Below, in pieces: positions 31,682 through 41,001 of a stretch of 64,000 bases of DNA; positions within the stretch are counted from its first letter, which is position 1, and each line of letters begins with the position of its first letter. The stretch comes from a virus. The stretch spans positions 62,001-126,000 of the IMG/VR virus record IMGVR_UViG_3300026078_000019; one strand, given 5' to 3'. The position numbers and the translations under genes are program-made. The notes below the pieces were generated by a model. It did not search any database. It was given only the letters and a program-made list of their open reading frames with translations, and was not told the origin of the DNA.

Positions 31682-34600
31682 ATGTCGAACAACGACACGA
31701 AAGTCTTTCTCCAGGACGCCATCACCCGGTACGACCCGACCATCGATCTGAGCGATGGATCGAGGGCGGATCAGGAGCTGGTGCAGCCGATTCTTCAGCG
31801 CATCGGCCTCGATCCGTTCGACGATGATATCTCGACGTTCGTCGTCGAGCGCGTACGGCAGGCCTTCCCCAACCTCGCCATCACCGAGGCCGACGAGCTG
31901 ACCGACACCGTCATCGACCCGATGCGCGTGCTCGTGGAGCCGCTCGTTCGAGAGATCAAGTTGGTGAAGCTCCGCAGCTCTTTGCGGAACATCAGCAGCC
32001 TCGCCGACGATGAAGTCGACTCGCTGCTGGGCAACTTCTTCTTCTCTCGCCTCAGCGGCGGATACGCCGTGGGCGTCGTTCGCATCTACTTCTCGACCCC
32101 GCAGACGCTCAGCGTGACGCAGACGAATCCCGCCACGACGCGGAGCGGTCTCCGCTTCATGCCGTCTCGTCCCCAGGCGATCACGTCCGACGAGATGCTG
32201 CTGAACCGCGAGGGATCGGAGTTCTACTTCGACGTCAACTACACGGCGGAGCAGCGCGGAGACCAGTACAACATCGATCCGGCGACGATCACGTCGGTCG
32301 CCAACCTGCCCACGGCTACGCGCGTCAAAAACGCGCGGCGGTTCCGCGGTGGCGTCACGCGCGAGGACAGCCTCGATGCCGCCGCCAGAGCCGACTCCAG
32401 TCTCAGCGACAAGACCCTCACGATCGAGCGAGGTATCACCACCACGCTGACCGAGGCGTTCCCCGACATCAAGACCCTCTTTTCGATCGGGTTCCGCGAT
32501 CCTGAGATGTCGCGCGATGTCATCAAGGGCGGAAGCCTCGGCCCGATCCCGGACCCCGACACCGACGGCAATCTCTTCGGAGACGGTACCGCCGAGGACG
32601 ATCTGGACGGAGACTTGACCACTCCGATCCTCAGCGCACCGACCGGCAGCTTCATCTCCCGTCTCGGGGCCGCCTCCACTGAACCCGAGGGATGGTTCGT
32701 CACGGTGACTTACCGCGAAGGGCTCGCGAACACCCTCGTCGTCAAGGACGTGCAGGTTCTGGAGGTCATCAGCGCTACGGAGATCAGGATCGATCTGGAG
32801 ATGCCCGTGACCACGCCGGCCACCGCCGTCGTCTGGGCGCTTCGCGAACGCCGGCTCACGATCTCGAACATCCCGGGTGGCATCACCCTCCCCGATACTG
32901 CCGACGGGACGCTGGAGATCCGAAAGGATGAAGTTCACATCGGCGGGAAGACCGACATCTACATCGCAGGGGAGACCGACGTCTCTACGGCGCAGATCGA
33001 AAGCCTTACCGACCAGAACCCGTCGTCCAAGGGACAGAACGCTCAGACCCAGGCGACCGATCTCGTCATTCTCAACGATGTCGCCGTCGCGGAGGATGTA
33101 CAGCCGACGTACAGCCTCGTGCTCGAAGAAGGTGTCGACGTCGGCAGTTACCGCATCTTGGAGATCACGTCAGTCACCGGCGTGTCTCCGAACATCCACG
33201 TCACGGTGCGCCTCGATACAACGATGACGGGCACCCAGGGCTCGTTGGCGTGGCGCGTGGTCGATGAGATCGACGTCGAACTGACCGACCCGAAGGACAT
33301 CAAGGTCGAGGGCGATGACCTCGTAACCGCGGCAGGCAACGTCGTCGTGACCACGGCGAGTGCGACGAACTTCATCGACGCAAACATCCAGCACGGAGAC
33401 ATCCTGGAGATCTTCGGGGAGTTCGGCGGAGAGTTCACGGTCGACGAGGTCAGCGCGGTCAGCCTGAAGCTCACCGCTGCTCCTACGCGCACTCTCACGG
33501 TGGCGGCGTATCGGATCTTCCGTAGGTCCGAGGCCGTGCAGACGCCGGTGGTTCGCGTCAGCTCTCTGGAACTGCTGGACAGCACGGGCGCCCCGAGCGG
33601 CACCACGATCCCGTACCGCGATCCCGTCCTTGCGCTCAGCAACTCGTTCCAGAACGAGGGCTCCGGTTTCGCGTTCGAGGACATCGCGGTCGTGGGACTC
33701 GTCAGCTTCGGCACTCCGACCGGCGTGACGGGCTTCCCGGTCGGCGGGCTCACGATCCACTGGGAGGCCTACAACCCGGATACGATCTGGCTCGGAGTCT
33801 TGAACGCGGCGACTTTCACTTTCAGCGTGTCGCCCTTCAACAAGACCGCGGCGCAGGTGGCGGCTGATCTGAATGCCGATCCCACGCTGGATCTGATGGG
33901 CATCAAGGCCCGCGTCATCACGAAGCTCGGGAAGGAGTACGTCGGCATCGTGTCGACGCTTCACGTCCGGTTCGTCAGCGGTTCCGCCCTTGGTCTTTCC
34001 ACCTGGCTGCCAGGGTACTCGAACGCGATCATCCGAAGCGTGAACGAAAGCTTCACCGACTCCAACGTGCTGGCTGGCGATCTCGTGGAGGTCATCGAAG
34101 GCACGAGCGCTGGCATCCAGTCTCGGGTGATCGCTGGGCCGTTCGTCTCGTCGGCCTTCTTCGATACGGCGATCTGTGGAAGCGGCCCGATGGGACCTGA
34201 GGACACGAGCGGTACCGCGCAGCTCTACAACAGCACGGTGTTCAACCCGGACGTGAATGTCCTGGTGAGGATCGGAAAGCCGGCCGTGGGTTCGACGAGG
34301 GTCTACTTCCTCGCGCCGACGAGCGCGGAGTTCGACTACCGCACGACGCGGTTCGTCGACTCCACTACGACCGCAGAGCTGACTTTCCGGCCCGATCCAG
34401 AGAACACGCGTGTGGTGCGTCCACCTCCGCCGACCACCGCTCTTCCGAACACAGGTACGACGACGGCGGGTCCGAGTCTTCTCACCGATCCTTCGGCGAA
34501 CTTCCTGCTGTACAACATCCAGCGCGGTGATCTTCTGGACGTCTTGTACGTCCCGATCATCGGCACCTCTCCGCTTCCGCCCTCGGGCAACATCGCGTTC

Positions 34601-35719
34601 ACCGGGCTGAACAACACGCTTCGCCTCCGTCTCGACACAGACCCGTTCATCACGATCAGCTTTCCGTTCCCGATGCCGCGTCAGAACGTGGTCGACTTCA
34701 TCAACGCGCAGGTGGGCGAGGATGTCGCGTCACTCGACGGAAGCGGTGCTCTCAAGCTTCAGTCGAGCCGTCGCATCGAGCTGGATCCCAGCTCGACCGC
34801 CATCACGCACGGCTCCAACCCGTTGTTCTTCGCCGGACTGACGTCGTTCAACAGCGATCACCCGGACAAAGGGACGTACATCATCGTCACGGTGACGGAG
34901 ACGGCGCTCACGCTCAGCTCGATGACGAATCGTCAGTTCTCGGTCACTCAGGCGAATACGTCGTATCGCATCCGGCGCTACGTCCAGCGGATCTCTCCGA
35001 CCGAGATGAACCAGAACCTGGAGTCCTCCGGTCTCTACTTCTTCGACGTGCAGATGCTCTCGATGGGCCCCGGAGACATCTACAACATCAGCGCGGGGGA
35101 CTCGCTTCGCGTCACAGGCGTTCGCTCCGACGGCTACCGACTGATGGTGGAGAACAACATCCTCACCTTCAGCCGAGCCGAGGTCCTGAACGCACAGCTC
35201 AGTCGGAGCATCATCCTCGTCGGCAGCCCGGACGATCCGTCGCAGGCCGTTCAGCTCAGTCAGCAGAACTTGCAGGTGACGTATGATCGAAGTCAGCTCA
35301 CCGACGACGTGCAGAGCTTCTCCGATTCGCAGTTCCAGCGTGTGTTGTGCGAAGAGATCTTGGTGCGCCATCTCATGCCGCACTACGTTTCGATGGTGTG
35401 GAGCTACGCGGGCGGCGCGGCAGAGTCGGAAATGAAGTCGGCGATGAACAGCACCCTCGATGCGGTGGAGCCCAACACGCAGCTCGAAGTGTCTGATCTG
35501 ACCGATGTGCTGCGCAAGAACGGCGCGACGTCGGTGTTCACCCCCGACGCTTCGGTTCCGAACGGACGAACCGCTCCGTTCTTCGTCGTGGTGCACCACG
35601 ACGTAGATCGAAGCATCAGCGCTCAGATCGTCAAGGACTACGTGCAGACGGTGCGTACGCAGCGCTACATCCCGGACGCCATCACCCTCAAGCGGATCTC
35701 GACCGGCGGTATCCGCTAG
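31682..35719 (+). CDS. Baseplate J-like wedge protein, enlarged
   Basis: 1345 residues. The first 250 follow gpJ/gp47-type wedge proteins: helical start, FFFSRLSGGYAVGVVRIYFS, then GLRFMPSRPQAITSDEMLL and QYNIDPATITSVANLP, then FRGGVTREDSL. The family is often 300-450 residues, so about 900 residues of extra beta-rich domains are inserted before a helical end (SAQIVKDYVQTVRTQRY). These may form peripheral baseplate decorations. Its stop overlaps by 4 bases a convergent minus-strand gene. Confidence 0.65.
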   Translation: MSNNDTKVFLQDAITRYDPTIDLSDGSRADQELVQPILQRIGLDPFDDDISTFVVERVRQAFPNLAITEADELTDTVIDPMRVLVEPLVREIKLVKLRSSLRNISSLADDEVDSLLGNFFFSRLSGGYAVGVVRIYFSTPQTLSVTQTNPATTRSGLRFMPSRPQAITSDEMLLNREGSEFYFDVNYTAEQRGDQYNIDPATITSVANLPTATRVKNARRFRGGVTREDSLDAAARADSSLSDKTLTIERGITTTLTEAFPDIKTLFSIGFRDPEMSRDVIKGGSLGPIPDPDTDGNLFGDGTAEDDLDGDLTTPILSAPTGSFISRLGAASTEPEGWFVTVTYREGLANTLVVKDVQVLEVISATEIRIDLEMPVTTPATAVVWALRERRLTISNIPGGITLPDTADGTLEIRKDEVHIGGKTDIYIAGETDVSTAQIESLTDQNPSSKGQNAQTQATDLVILNDVAVAEDVQPTYSLVLEEGVDVGSYRILEITSVTGVSPNIHVTVRLDTTMTGTQGSLAWRVVDEIDVELTDPKDIKVEGDDLVTAAGNVVVTTASATNFIDANIQHGDILEIFGEFGGEFTVDEVSAVSLKLTAAPTRTLTVAAYRIFRRSEAVQTPVVRVSSLELLDSTGAPSGTTIPYRDPVLALSNSFQNEGSGFAFEDIAVVGLVSFGTPTGVTGFPVGGLTIHWEAYNPDTIWLGVLNAATFTFSVSPFNKTAAQVAADLNADPTLDLMGIKARVITKLGKEYVGIVSTLHVRFVSGSALGLSTWLPGYSNAIIRSVNESFTDSNVLAGDLVEVIEGTSAGIQSRVIAGPFVSSAFFDTAICGSGPMGPEDTSGTAQLYNSTVFNPDVNVLVRIGKPAVGSTRVYFLAPTSAEFDYRTTRFVDSTTTAELTFRPDPENTRVVRPPPPTTALPNTGTTTAGPSLLTDPSANFLLYNIQRGDLLDVLYVPIIGTSPLPPSGNIAFTGLNNTLRLRLDTDPFITISFPFPMPRQNVVDFINAQVGEDVASLDGSGALKLQSSRRIELDPSSTAITHGSNPLFFAGLTSFNSDHPDKGTYIIVTVTETALTLSSMTNRQFSVTQANTSYRIRRYVQRISPTEMNQNLESSGLYFFDVQMLSMGPGDIYNISAGDSLRVTGVRSDGYRLMVENNILTFSRAEVLNAQLSRSIILVGSPDDPSQAVQLSQQNLQVTYDRSQLTDDVQSFSDSQFQRVLCEEILVRHLMPHYVSMVWSYAGGAAESEMKSAMNSTLDAVEPNTQLEVSDLTDVLRKNGATSVFTPDASVPNGRTAPFFVVVHHDVDRSISAQIVKDYVQTVRTQRYIPDAITLKRISTGGIR

Positions 35720-36033
35720 TCGTCATCGTCGTGTCGCTTCACGAACATCTCGGGGTCCGGCACCTTCCGCGGGTCTCCGGTGTTGATGACGATACCGGAC
35801 ACCGGATCGATCTCTGCTCCGCACTCCTGGCACGCGGCCAGGGTGCGGGGCAACGGATCATGCTCGCTGAACGGCTTCGAGTGCAGGCGCGGCGCCATCG
35901 AGGTGTGGCAGCGCGGGCAGCTCATCGCCTTGATGCGCGCCATTCTTTCCTCGGCCAGCGGCGTCAGTTCGTCTTGGACTCCTTGGATCATCCGCTGCGC
36001 GGCCCCGGGCGGGAGTGGCTTGAACTTGGGCAT
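35716..36033 (-). CDS. Small zinc-ribbon protein
   Basis: 105 residues from ATG 36033. CPRCHTS near residue 39 and CQECGAE near residue 68 give a four-Cys zinc ribbon; the start is Pro-rich and the end acidic (KRHDDDD). A lone minus-strand gene within the structural block; it converges with the gpJ-like gene and diverges from an endonuclease gene, so it may have arrived with the latter. Confidence 0.55.
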   Translation of the reverse strand: MPKFKPLPPGAAQRMIQGVQDELTPLAEERMARIKAMSCPRCHTSMAPRLHSKPFSEHDPLPRTLAACQECGAEIDPVSGIVINTGDPRKVPDPEMFVKRHDDDD

Positions 36034-36038
36034 ACGGG

Positions 36039-36050
36039 TAACCTAGCACG
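36039..36050 (+). promoter_or_regulatory. Leaderless promoter: TAACCT, 6 nt, ATG
   Basis: TAACCT at 36039-36044 is 6 bases before ATG 36051. A similar TAACCT occurs 9 bases before the next gene's ATG at 36612. Confidence 0.5.
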
Positions 36051-36599
36051 ATGCTCAAGCAGTGTTCCAGGTGTCGTCGCCGTAAGAAGGCCTCCGAGTT
36101 CTATGCGGATCGCAGTAAGGGCGCGGGACTTTCGTCGCGATGTAAGGGCTGTCAGCGCATTGTCATGAGAGAAACTCGCAGACGTTGGGCGAGCCGGCCG
36201 TCGATCGTACCTCCATCAACAAAGAGATGTCCGCGGTGCAAGGAGACCAAACCTGCGCGGGACTTCTCTACGCGCCGAGGAAGGCCGGATGGGCTGGCCT
36301 TCTGCTGTAGATCATGTGAAGCGAAAACGCAGATCAAATATGCTCGAACCAAGGTTCTGCGCCGCCGTGGTTTGCGAGAAGAAGATCTTCTGGTTCTCCA
36401 AGTGAGGGCCAAAGGGAAATGCGAGATTTGTAAGACTCCGTTTGCTGACTTGAAGAAGGCACCAGCGATAGATCACGACCACGAGACCAAGAAGGTGCGA
36501 GGGCTCCTCTGTCAGGAGTGCAACCTGGGACTGGGCAAGTTCTGCGACGATCCAGTGCGCGTGAAACGTGCGCTTGAGTACCTCGTCCAGCACAAGTAA
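36051..36599 (+). CDS. Endonuclease VII-like nuclease with zinc ribbons
   Basis: 182 residues. The C-terminal 80 carry CEICKTPF, IDHDHETKKVRGLLCQECN and LGKFCDDP, the zinc-binding and His-based active site of recombination endonuclease VII (T4 gp49-like) HNH enzymes. Two N-terminal zinc ribbons (CSRCRRRK...CKGC and CPRCKETK...CRSC) precede it. G+C looks lower than in neighbours and it interrupts baseplate genes, so it is probably a mobile homing-type nuclease rather than the packaging resolvase. Confidence 0.8.
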   Translation: MLKQCSRCRRRKKASEFYADRSKGAGLSSRCKGCQRIVMRETRRRWASRPSIVPPSTKRCPRCKETKPARDFSTRRGRPDGLAFCCRSCEAKTQIKYARTKVLRRRGLREEDLLVLQVRAKGKCEICKTPFADLKKAPAIDHDHETKKVRGLLCQECNLGLGKFCDDPVRVKRALEYLVQHK

Positions 36600-36611
36600 C
36601 CTATCACGCCG

Positions 36612-39600
36612 ATGGCGCTCCCCACTTCGCCGACCTGGAACATCGCGGACTTCAGCGGCCCCACCATGGGCAGCTTGCTCTCGCTTGGGCCCAGCGATCT
36701 GACCATCACTCCGGCAGTCTCGCCGTACTTCGCGTACAACGACAATCTGACGATCCTGACCGCGCGCTCGAATGACGGGGCGCTTGCGATGCTGGACTTC
36801 CACGTCGCCATCTCGTCGCAGTTCACCATCGAGATCACGGCGAAGTTCCCCGAGATGCCCCACAACCTGGGTGACCTCGCAGACCGCCGGGCCGGCCTTA
36901 CCGTCGCTGATGACGGTGGCCGTGGCATCTCGATCTACTTCGCCAAGACCGGCGTCGCGGTGAGCCGAGTAGATGACTTCGGAAGCGTCACGGCGTTGCC
37001 GGATACCACCGACACGACCGAGGAGATCGCGACCGAGTTCCGTACCATTCGCATCGCCGTCGACTCCGGCCTGGGCCGTGCGTACGTCTTCATCGGAAAC
37101 GGCACCGGGGTCACTCCCGAGATCCGGTACATCCTTCCGGTCGAGGAGACGCCCCCAAGCGTGACCGATCTCTTTCGCGTCTTCGTGAAGGGGCTCGTGG
37201 ACGAGCCGTCGCAGGTGCAGATCGAGGCTCTTCGGCTATCCAGCACGCTCGTCATCCCGAACTTCCCGCCTACGGCCAATGCCGGCCCAGATCGGGTGGC
37301 TCCGGTGGGTTCGGCGGTTCGCTTCGATGGACGCAGCAGCTTCGACGTCGAGGGCGCCCCGCTGACCTATGCCTGGACCGCCATCGATGCGCCCTTCGGT
37401 TCGCAGTACGCGGCCGAGAACAGCTCGGGCTCTACCGTCGATGATGGTGATGCCGACGGGTTCACGAACACGCTGAGCTTCACTGCGAACTCACTGCCGG
37501 CGTGGGTGGCTCCCGGGGACATCTTGCGCGTCGGCTCGACGTTTCATCCGATCGCAACGGTCAACAATGCCGGGGGCGTGCTGACCACCGAGGAAGAGAC
37601 CATCCCGGACGATCTTGTGTCGACGCCCTTCCGTGTCATCGATCAGTCAGTGATCGTCGGTGCCGATACCGAGACGCCGTACATGCTGGCGGACGTGCAG
37701 GGCATCTTTCGCGTCTTCCTGGTCGTGAATGACGGTGTGTCGGACTCCGAGCCCAGCGAGGTCCTGGCGAACATCGTGGGGGCGCGTGCGCCGTTCGGCG
37801 TGGAGCCCGACGTCTCTCCGATCTGGAAGGCTCTCGGGGACGAATGGGGGCTCGTTCAGGGCAAAGAAGTCTTCGAAGAGGCGTGGCGCGGTATCGCCCA
37901 GGTGCTCTCCGGCCGTCTGCTGGAGGTGTGGCAGCATCACTACAACTACAGCATCCGTGATGCGCAGAAGACCTTTCAGAGGAAGTGGGTGGCCTACCGC
38001 ACTCTGATCACCGAGACACAGCCGGATGCGGTGTCGATCAGTCCCCGATACGGCATCGTGCCGGCGAGCTATGCCTTCGAGACAGGCAACCCGCCGGTCA
38101 CCGGGCTCACGCTCGACGTCGAGTATTTCGACGGCGTCGCGCCCACCAGCATCTCGACCGTCGTCGTGACTCTCACCGGCAACACCCTGGCGCAGATCAT
38201 CACCGACCTGAACGCGGCACTGTCGTCGCTGCACATCTCGGCCTTCGGATACGCGACGCGGAAGGACGATCCCGTCTATCGTCTTCAGATCTCCGGAGGA
38301 TCGACCACGGACGATGGAGATGGGGATGGTGTCACGGCTACGCTGAGCTTCCCGCCGAACTCGTTGCCCACGTGGGCAGGGGCCGGGACCACCCTCGTGC
38401 TGAACGGTGAGCGGTTTACGATCAATACTGTGAACAACCCCGGAGGCACCCTCACGATCACGGACGAGGCCCTGCCGGACGATCTTTCAAACGTTTCGTT
38501 CTTCGTCTACCGCATCGTTCGTCTGGGTCTTCGTGGCCAGCGAGGCTTCCGGATCAGCGGAGGCTCGGCTGCCGCGCTTCTCGGCTTCAGTGGCTCCTAC
38601 AACTACTTGGAGGGCTCGAACGGTGCACTGGTCACAGACCGCAGCTACTACGCCGGTGACGGGATCTCCTTCCTCGAACAGGGCGTCACCCGCGGCGACC
38701 TACTCGTCACGAACAATGGTCAATCGTACGTCATCGATCGTGTACTTTCGGGTGTCGACGACCCCCTCGACGGACAGCGTCTGCTGTTGCTCGACCTGCT
38801 TCCCGCGGACGTCTCGGCAACCTGGGCGATTCCTTCGATCGTATCCAGCACCGTCGATTACGAGATCGAAGGCGCGTACCCGGGCGATCTCGTCAAGGCC
38901 GAGGTCTTCGATACGAGAAATAGTTCGACCTCCGACGTCCTGGGTCTCGTCGTGGCTCAAAAGGGCACGAAGCTCGCCGCAAACCTGACAGGGTTCTTCG
39001 GCGCGTTTACCGATGTCTCGCGGTACGAAATCCGCCTGCTGGGCGTGAAGCGGCGCAAGGCGCTGCCCATCTACGCCGATACGATCAGCATTCCTCGGCT
39101 TCAGGACATCATCCCGCTTCACCAGTACGATGAGACCGGAGCAAAGATCGACGCCGCCCGCACGATCTGGTCGGAGAACGTCGACTACATCTTGGAGCCG
39201 TTCTACCGCGACATCGATTCCGCGCCGATTCCTCAGCTTCAGTTTCGGGATTCCGTGTTCATCGATCCCGACCTGGAGCCGCCGGACATCCTGTGGGCGG
39301 AGCTGACCGTGTTCTCGAACGACGGAAACGTGGAGGACCTGTTCGGTCGTCTCGTTGGCTTCATGCGTGACGACGCGTCGCTACTGCCGCCAGACTTCAA
39401 CTACGTCAGCGGCGTTGCTGGCCTGATGTACGCGCAACAGAAGGGTCCGACGGTCTTCGCTACGAAGGTTGGCGCCCAGATCTTGTTCGGTCAGCCGTTC
39501 GCGGAAGCCGCCGGTACGGTCGAAGAGATCCGTGATGACTACTCGCCGTCCCAGGGCCGCATGTTGATTCGTGACGACTCGGGCATCCCGAACGTGCAGT

Positions 39601-40349
39601 CGGAGATCGTGCGGACCTACTACTACAAGAAGGATCCGCTCGACCTCAGTGCGATCAGTGGCCTCGCCGACAACGTCGATCCTTCCATCACTCCGGCTCG
39701 GCCGTGGCAGGTGGGCGACCACGTTCCGCAGTTCGCTCCGCTGGGCGCGGGTGTCGACCTCATCGACATGTACAACGACCCGAAGTGGTACATCCCGTAC
39801 GTTCGTTCGGGGCTGATGACCGAGATCGAGAAGTTCCACACCTTCTTGGTGCGCTTCGACCTCGACCTGGTTTCGCTGTCGAACCTCAGCCTGCTCTTCA
39901 GCTTCATCACGCGCGTGAAGCCGACCTACACGCATCATCTGCTGGTGGGCCTGAAGCAACTCAACGAGGACATCGACATCGAAGACGACCTGGGGATGAC
40001 GCTCGTCATGAACGAGTTCGACAGCCTGTGCGGATCCGGCCGAACGTTCATGTACGACGACTATCGGGGCGATGGTACGATCTGGTCGTTGTTCGACGAC
40101 GGCATCACGCACTACGACAGTATCGTCGACTGCCCGCTCGACATCATCACGTTCGTCCTGACCATCGACTGGCCCGGCGGAGTCATCACGTACGACTCGA
40201 TCTTCTTCATGGACACCTTGGTTACCGACGTTTCGGGCACCCTCGGGTCTCCGGGGTCCACCTTCTCGCCCACCTATGATATGAATCTTCCTGCGGGCAC
40301 CTATAGCGTCACCGCAGTGATCAAGGGCGCAGGAGTCATCCCCCCATGA
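36612..40349 (+). CDS. Large tail/baseplate protein with PKD domain and internal duplication
   Basis: 1245 residues. Residues 1-215 are a LamG-like beta domain. A PKD domain follows (PPTANAGPDRVAPVGS, FDVEGAPLTYAWTAID). A segment near residues 275-345 (VDDGDADG, LPAWVAPGDILRVG, VNNAGGVLTTEEETIPDDL) is repeated near residues 570-635 (TDDGDGDG, LPTWAGAGTTLVLN, VNNPGGTLTITDEALPDDL). The C-terminal 450 residues are mixed. It may link baseplate and fibres. CCTATCAC and TAACCT lie just before the ATG. Confidence 0.55.
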   Translation: MALPTSPTWNIADFSGPTMGSLLSLGPSDLTITPAVSPYFAYNDNLTILTARSNDGALAMLDFHVAISSQFTIEITAKFPEMPHNLGDLADRRAGLTVADDGGRGISIYFAKTGVAVSRVDDFGSVTALPDTTDTTEEIATEFRTIRIAVDSGLGRAYVFIGNGTGVTPEIRYILPVEETPPSVTDLFRVFVKGLVDEPSQVQIEALRLSSTLVIPNFPPTANAGPDRVAPVGSAVRFDGRSSFDVEGAPLTYAWTAIDAPFGSQYAAENSSGSTVDDGDADGFTNTLSFTANSLPAWVAPGDILRVGSTFHPIATVNNAGGVLTTEEETIPDDLVSTPFRVIDQSVIVGADTETPYMLADVQGIFRVFLVVNDGVSDSEPSEVLANIVGARAPFGVEPDVSPIWKALGDEWGLVQGKEVFEEAWRGIAQVLSGRLLEVWQHHYNYSIRDAQKTFQRKWVAYRTLITETQPDAVSISPRYGIVPASYAFETGNPPVTGLTLDVEYFDGVAPTSISTVVVTLTGNTLAQIITDLNAALSSLHISAFGYATRKDDPVYRLQISGGSTTDDGDGDGVTATLSFPPNSLPTWAGAGTTLVLNGERFTINTVNNPGGTLTITDEALPDDLSNVSFFVYRIVRLGLRGQRGFRISGGSAAALLGFSGSYNYLEGSNGALVTDRSYYAGDGISFLEQGVTRGDLLVTNNGQSYVIDRVLSGVDDPLDGQRLLLLDLLPADVSATWAIPSIVSSTVDYEIEGAYPGDLVKAEVFDTRNSSTSDVLGLVVAQKGTKLAANLTGFFGAFTDVSRYEIRLLGVKRRKALPIYADTISIPRLQDIIPLHQYDETGAKIDAARTIWSENVDYILEPFYRDIDSAPIPQLQFRDSVFIDPDLEPPDILWAELTVFSNDGNVEDLFGRLVGFMRDDASLLPPDFNYVSGVAGLMYAQQKGPTVFATKVGAQILFGQPFAEAAGTVEEIRDDYSPSQGRMLIRDDSGIPNVQSEIVRTYYYKKDPLDLSAISGLADNVDPSITPARPWQVGDHVPQFAPLGAGVDLIDMYNDPKWYIPYVRSGLMTEIEKFHTFLVRFDLDLVSLSNLSLLFSFITRVKPTYTHHLLVGLKQLNEDIDIEDDLGMTLVMNEFDSLCGSGRTFMYDDYRGDGTIWSLFDDGITHYDSIVDCPLDIITFVLTIDWPGGVITYDSIFFMDTLVTDVSGTLGSPGSTFSPTYDMNLPAGTYSVTAVIKGAGVIPP

Positions 40350-40987
40350 GAATCGCCGAAGAACTCGAAGTGAAGTGGAACCTGGAGATCGACCTGTTCG
40401 AGCGCGGGAAGCGCCGGCTGTGGCATCAGCGACAGCACAACATCGTCGTGAACACCGGGCGCCAGATGATCTGCGAGGTCATTACTCCATCGAGCCTCGG
40501 GCCGAGCAGTTTCACCCGTACTCAGGACACCGTCGTCCGGTACATCGGCTTCGGCATCGGCGGCACCCGCCAGAACAACCCGGCGGCGGCATCGGCTCCG
40601 TACTCCAGCTCGTACCCCACCGGCTACGGCGGGACGAACGCGCAGACGGATACCGACGTCACGGTGAGCCGCCTGGAGCGTCCGGTTGCGGTGACCGCAG
40701 ATCCGATCTGGATGCAGCAGATCTCGACTCCCGGCACCTTCCCCACGGCCACCGCGACGCGCTTCATCGCGGTGTTCGGCCAGACCGACATCAACTTCGG
40801 CGGCTTCACTTCGGTGCCGCTGTCGGAGATCGCGCTGTACAAGAGCAGCGCCGATCCCACGCTTCCCAACGGATCTGCGGGCGCGTACCCGGGCGCGGGC
40901 GGCCATACCATGGCCTACGACACGTTCGACACCATCTCGAAGACCGGCCTCTTCTCGATCGAAGTGCGCTGGGAGTTCCGCCTCTGA
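40346..40987 (+). CDS. Tail-fibre-associated structural protein
   Basis: 213 residues, overlapping the previous stop by 4 bases, with GGAG upstream. The N-terminus (VKWNLEIDLFERGKRRLWHQ, VVNTGRQMICEV) and later IGFGIGGT and LSEIALYKSS resemble phage proteins placed between baseplate and fibre genes. Mostly beta-type. Position supports a fibre-attachment role. Confidence 0.5.
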   Translation: MRIAEELEVKWNLEIDLFERGKRRLWHQRQHNIVVNTGRQMICEVITPSSLGPSSFTRTQDTVVRYIGFGIGGTRQNNPAAASAPYSSSYPTGYGGTNAQTDTDVTVSRLERPVAVTADPIWMQQISTPGTFPTATATRFIAVFGQTDINFGGFTSVPLSEIALYKSSADPTLPNGSAGAYPGAGGHTMAYDTFDTISKTGLFSIEVRWEFRL

Positions 40988-41001
40988 TCACGGAGTGAGA
41001 C

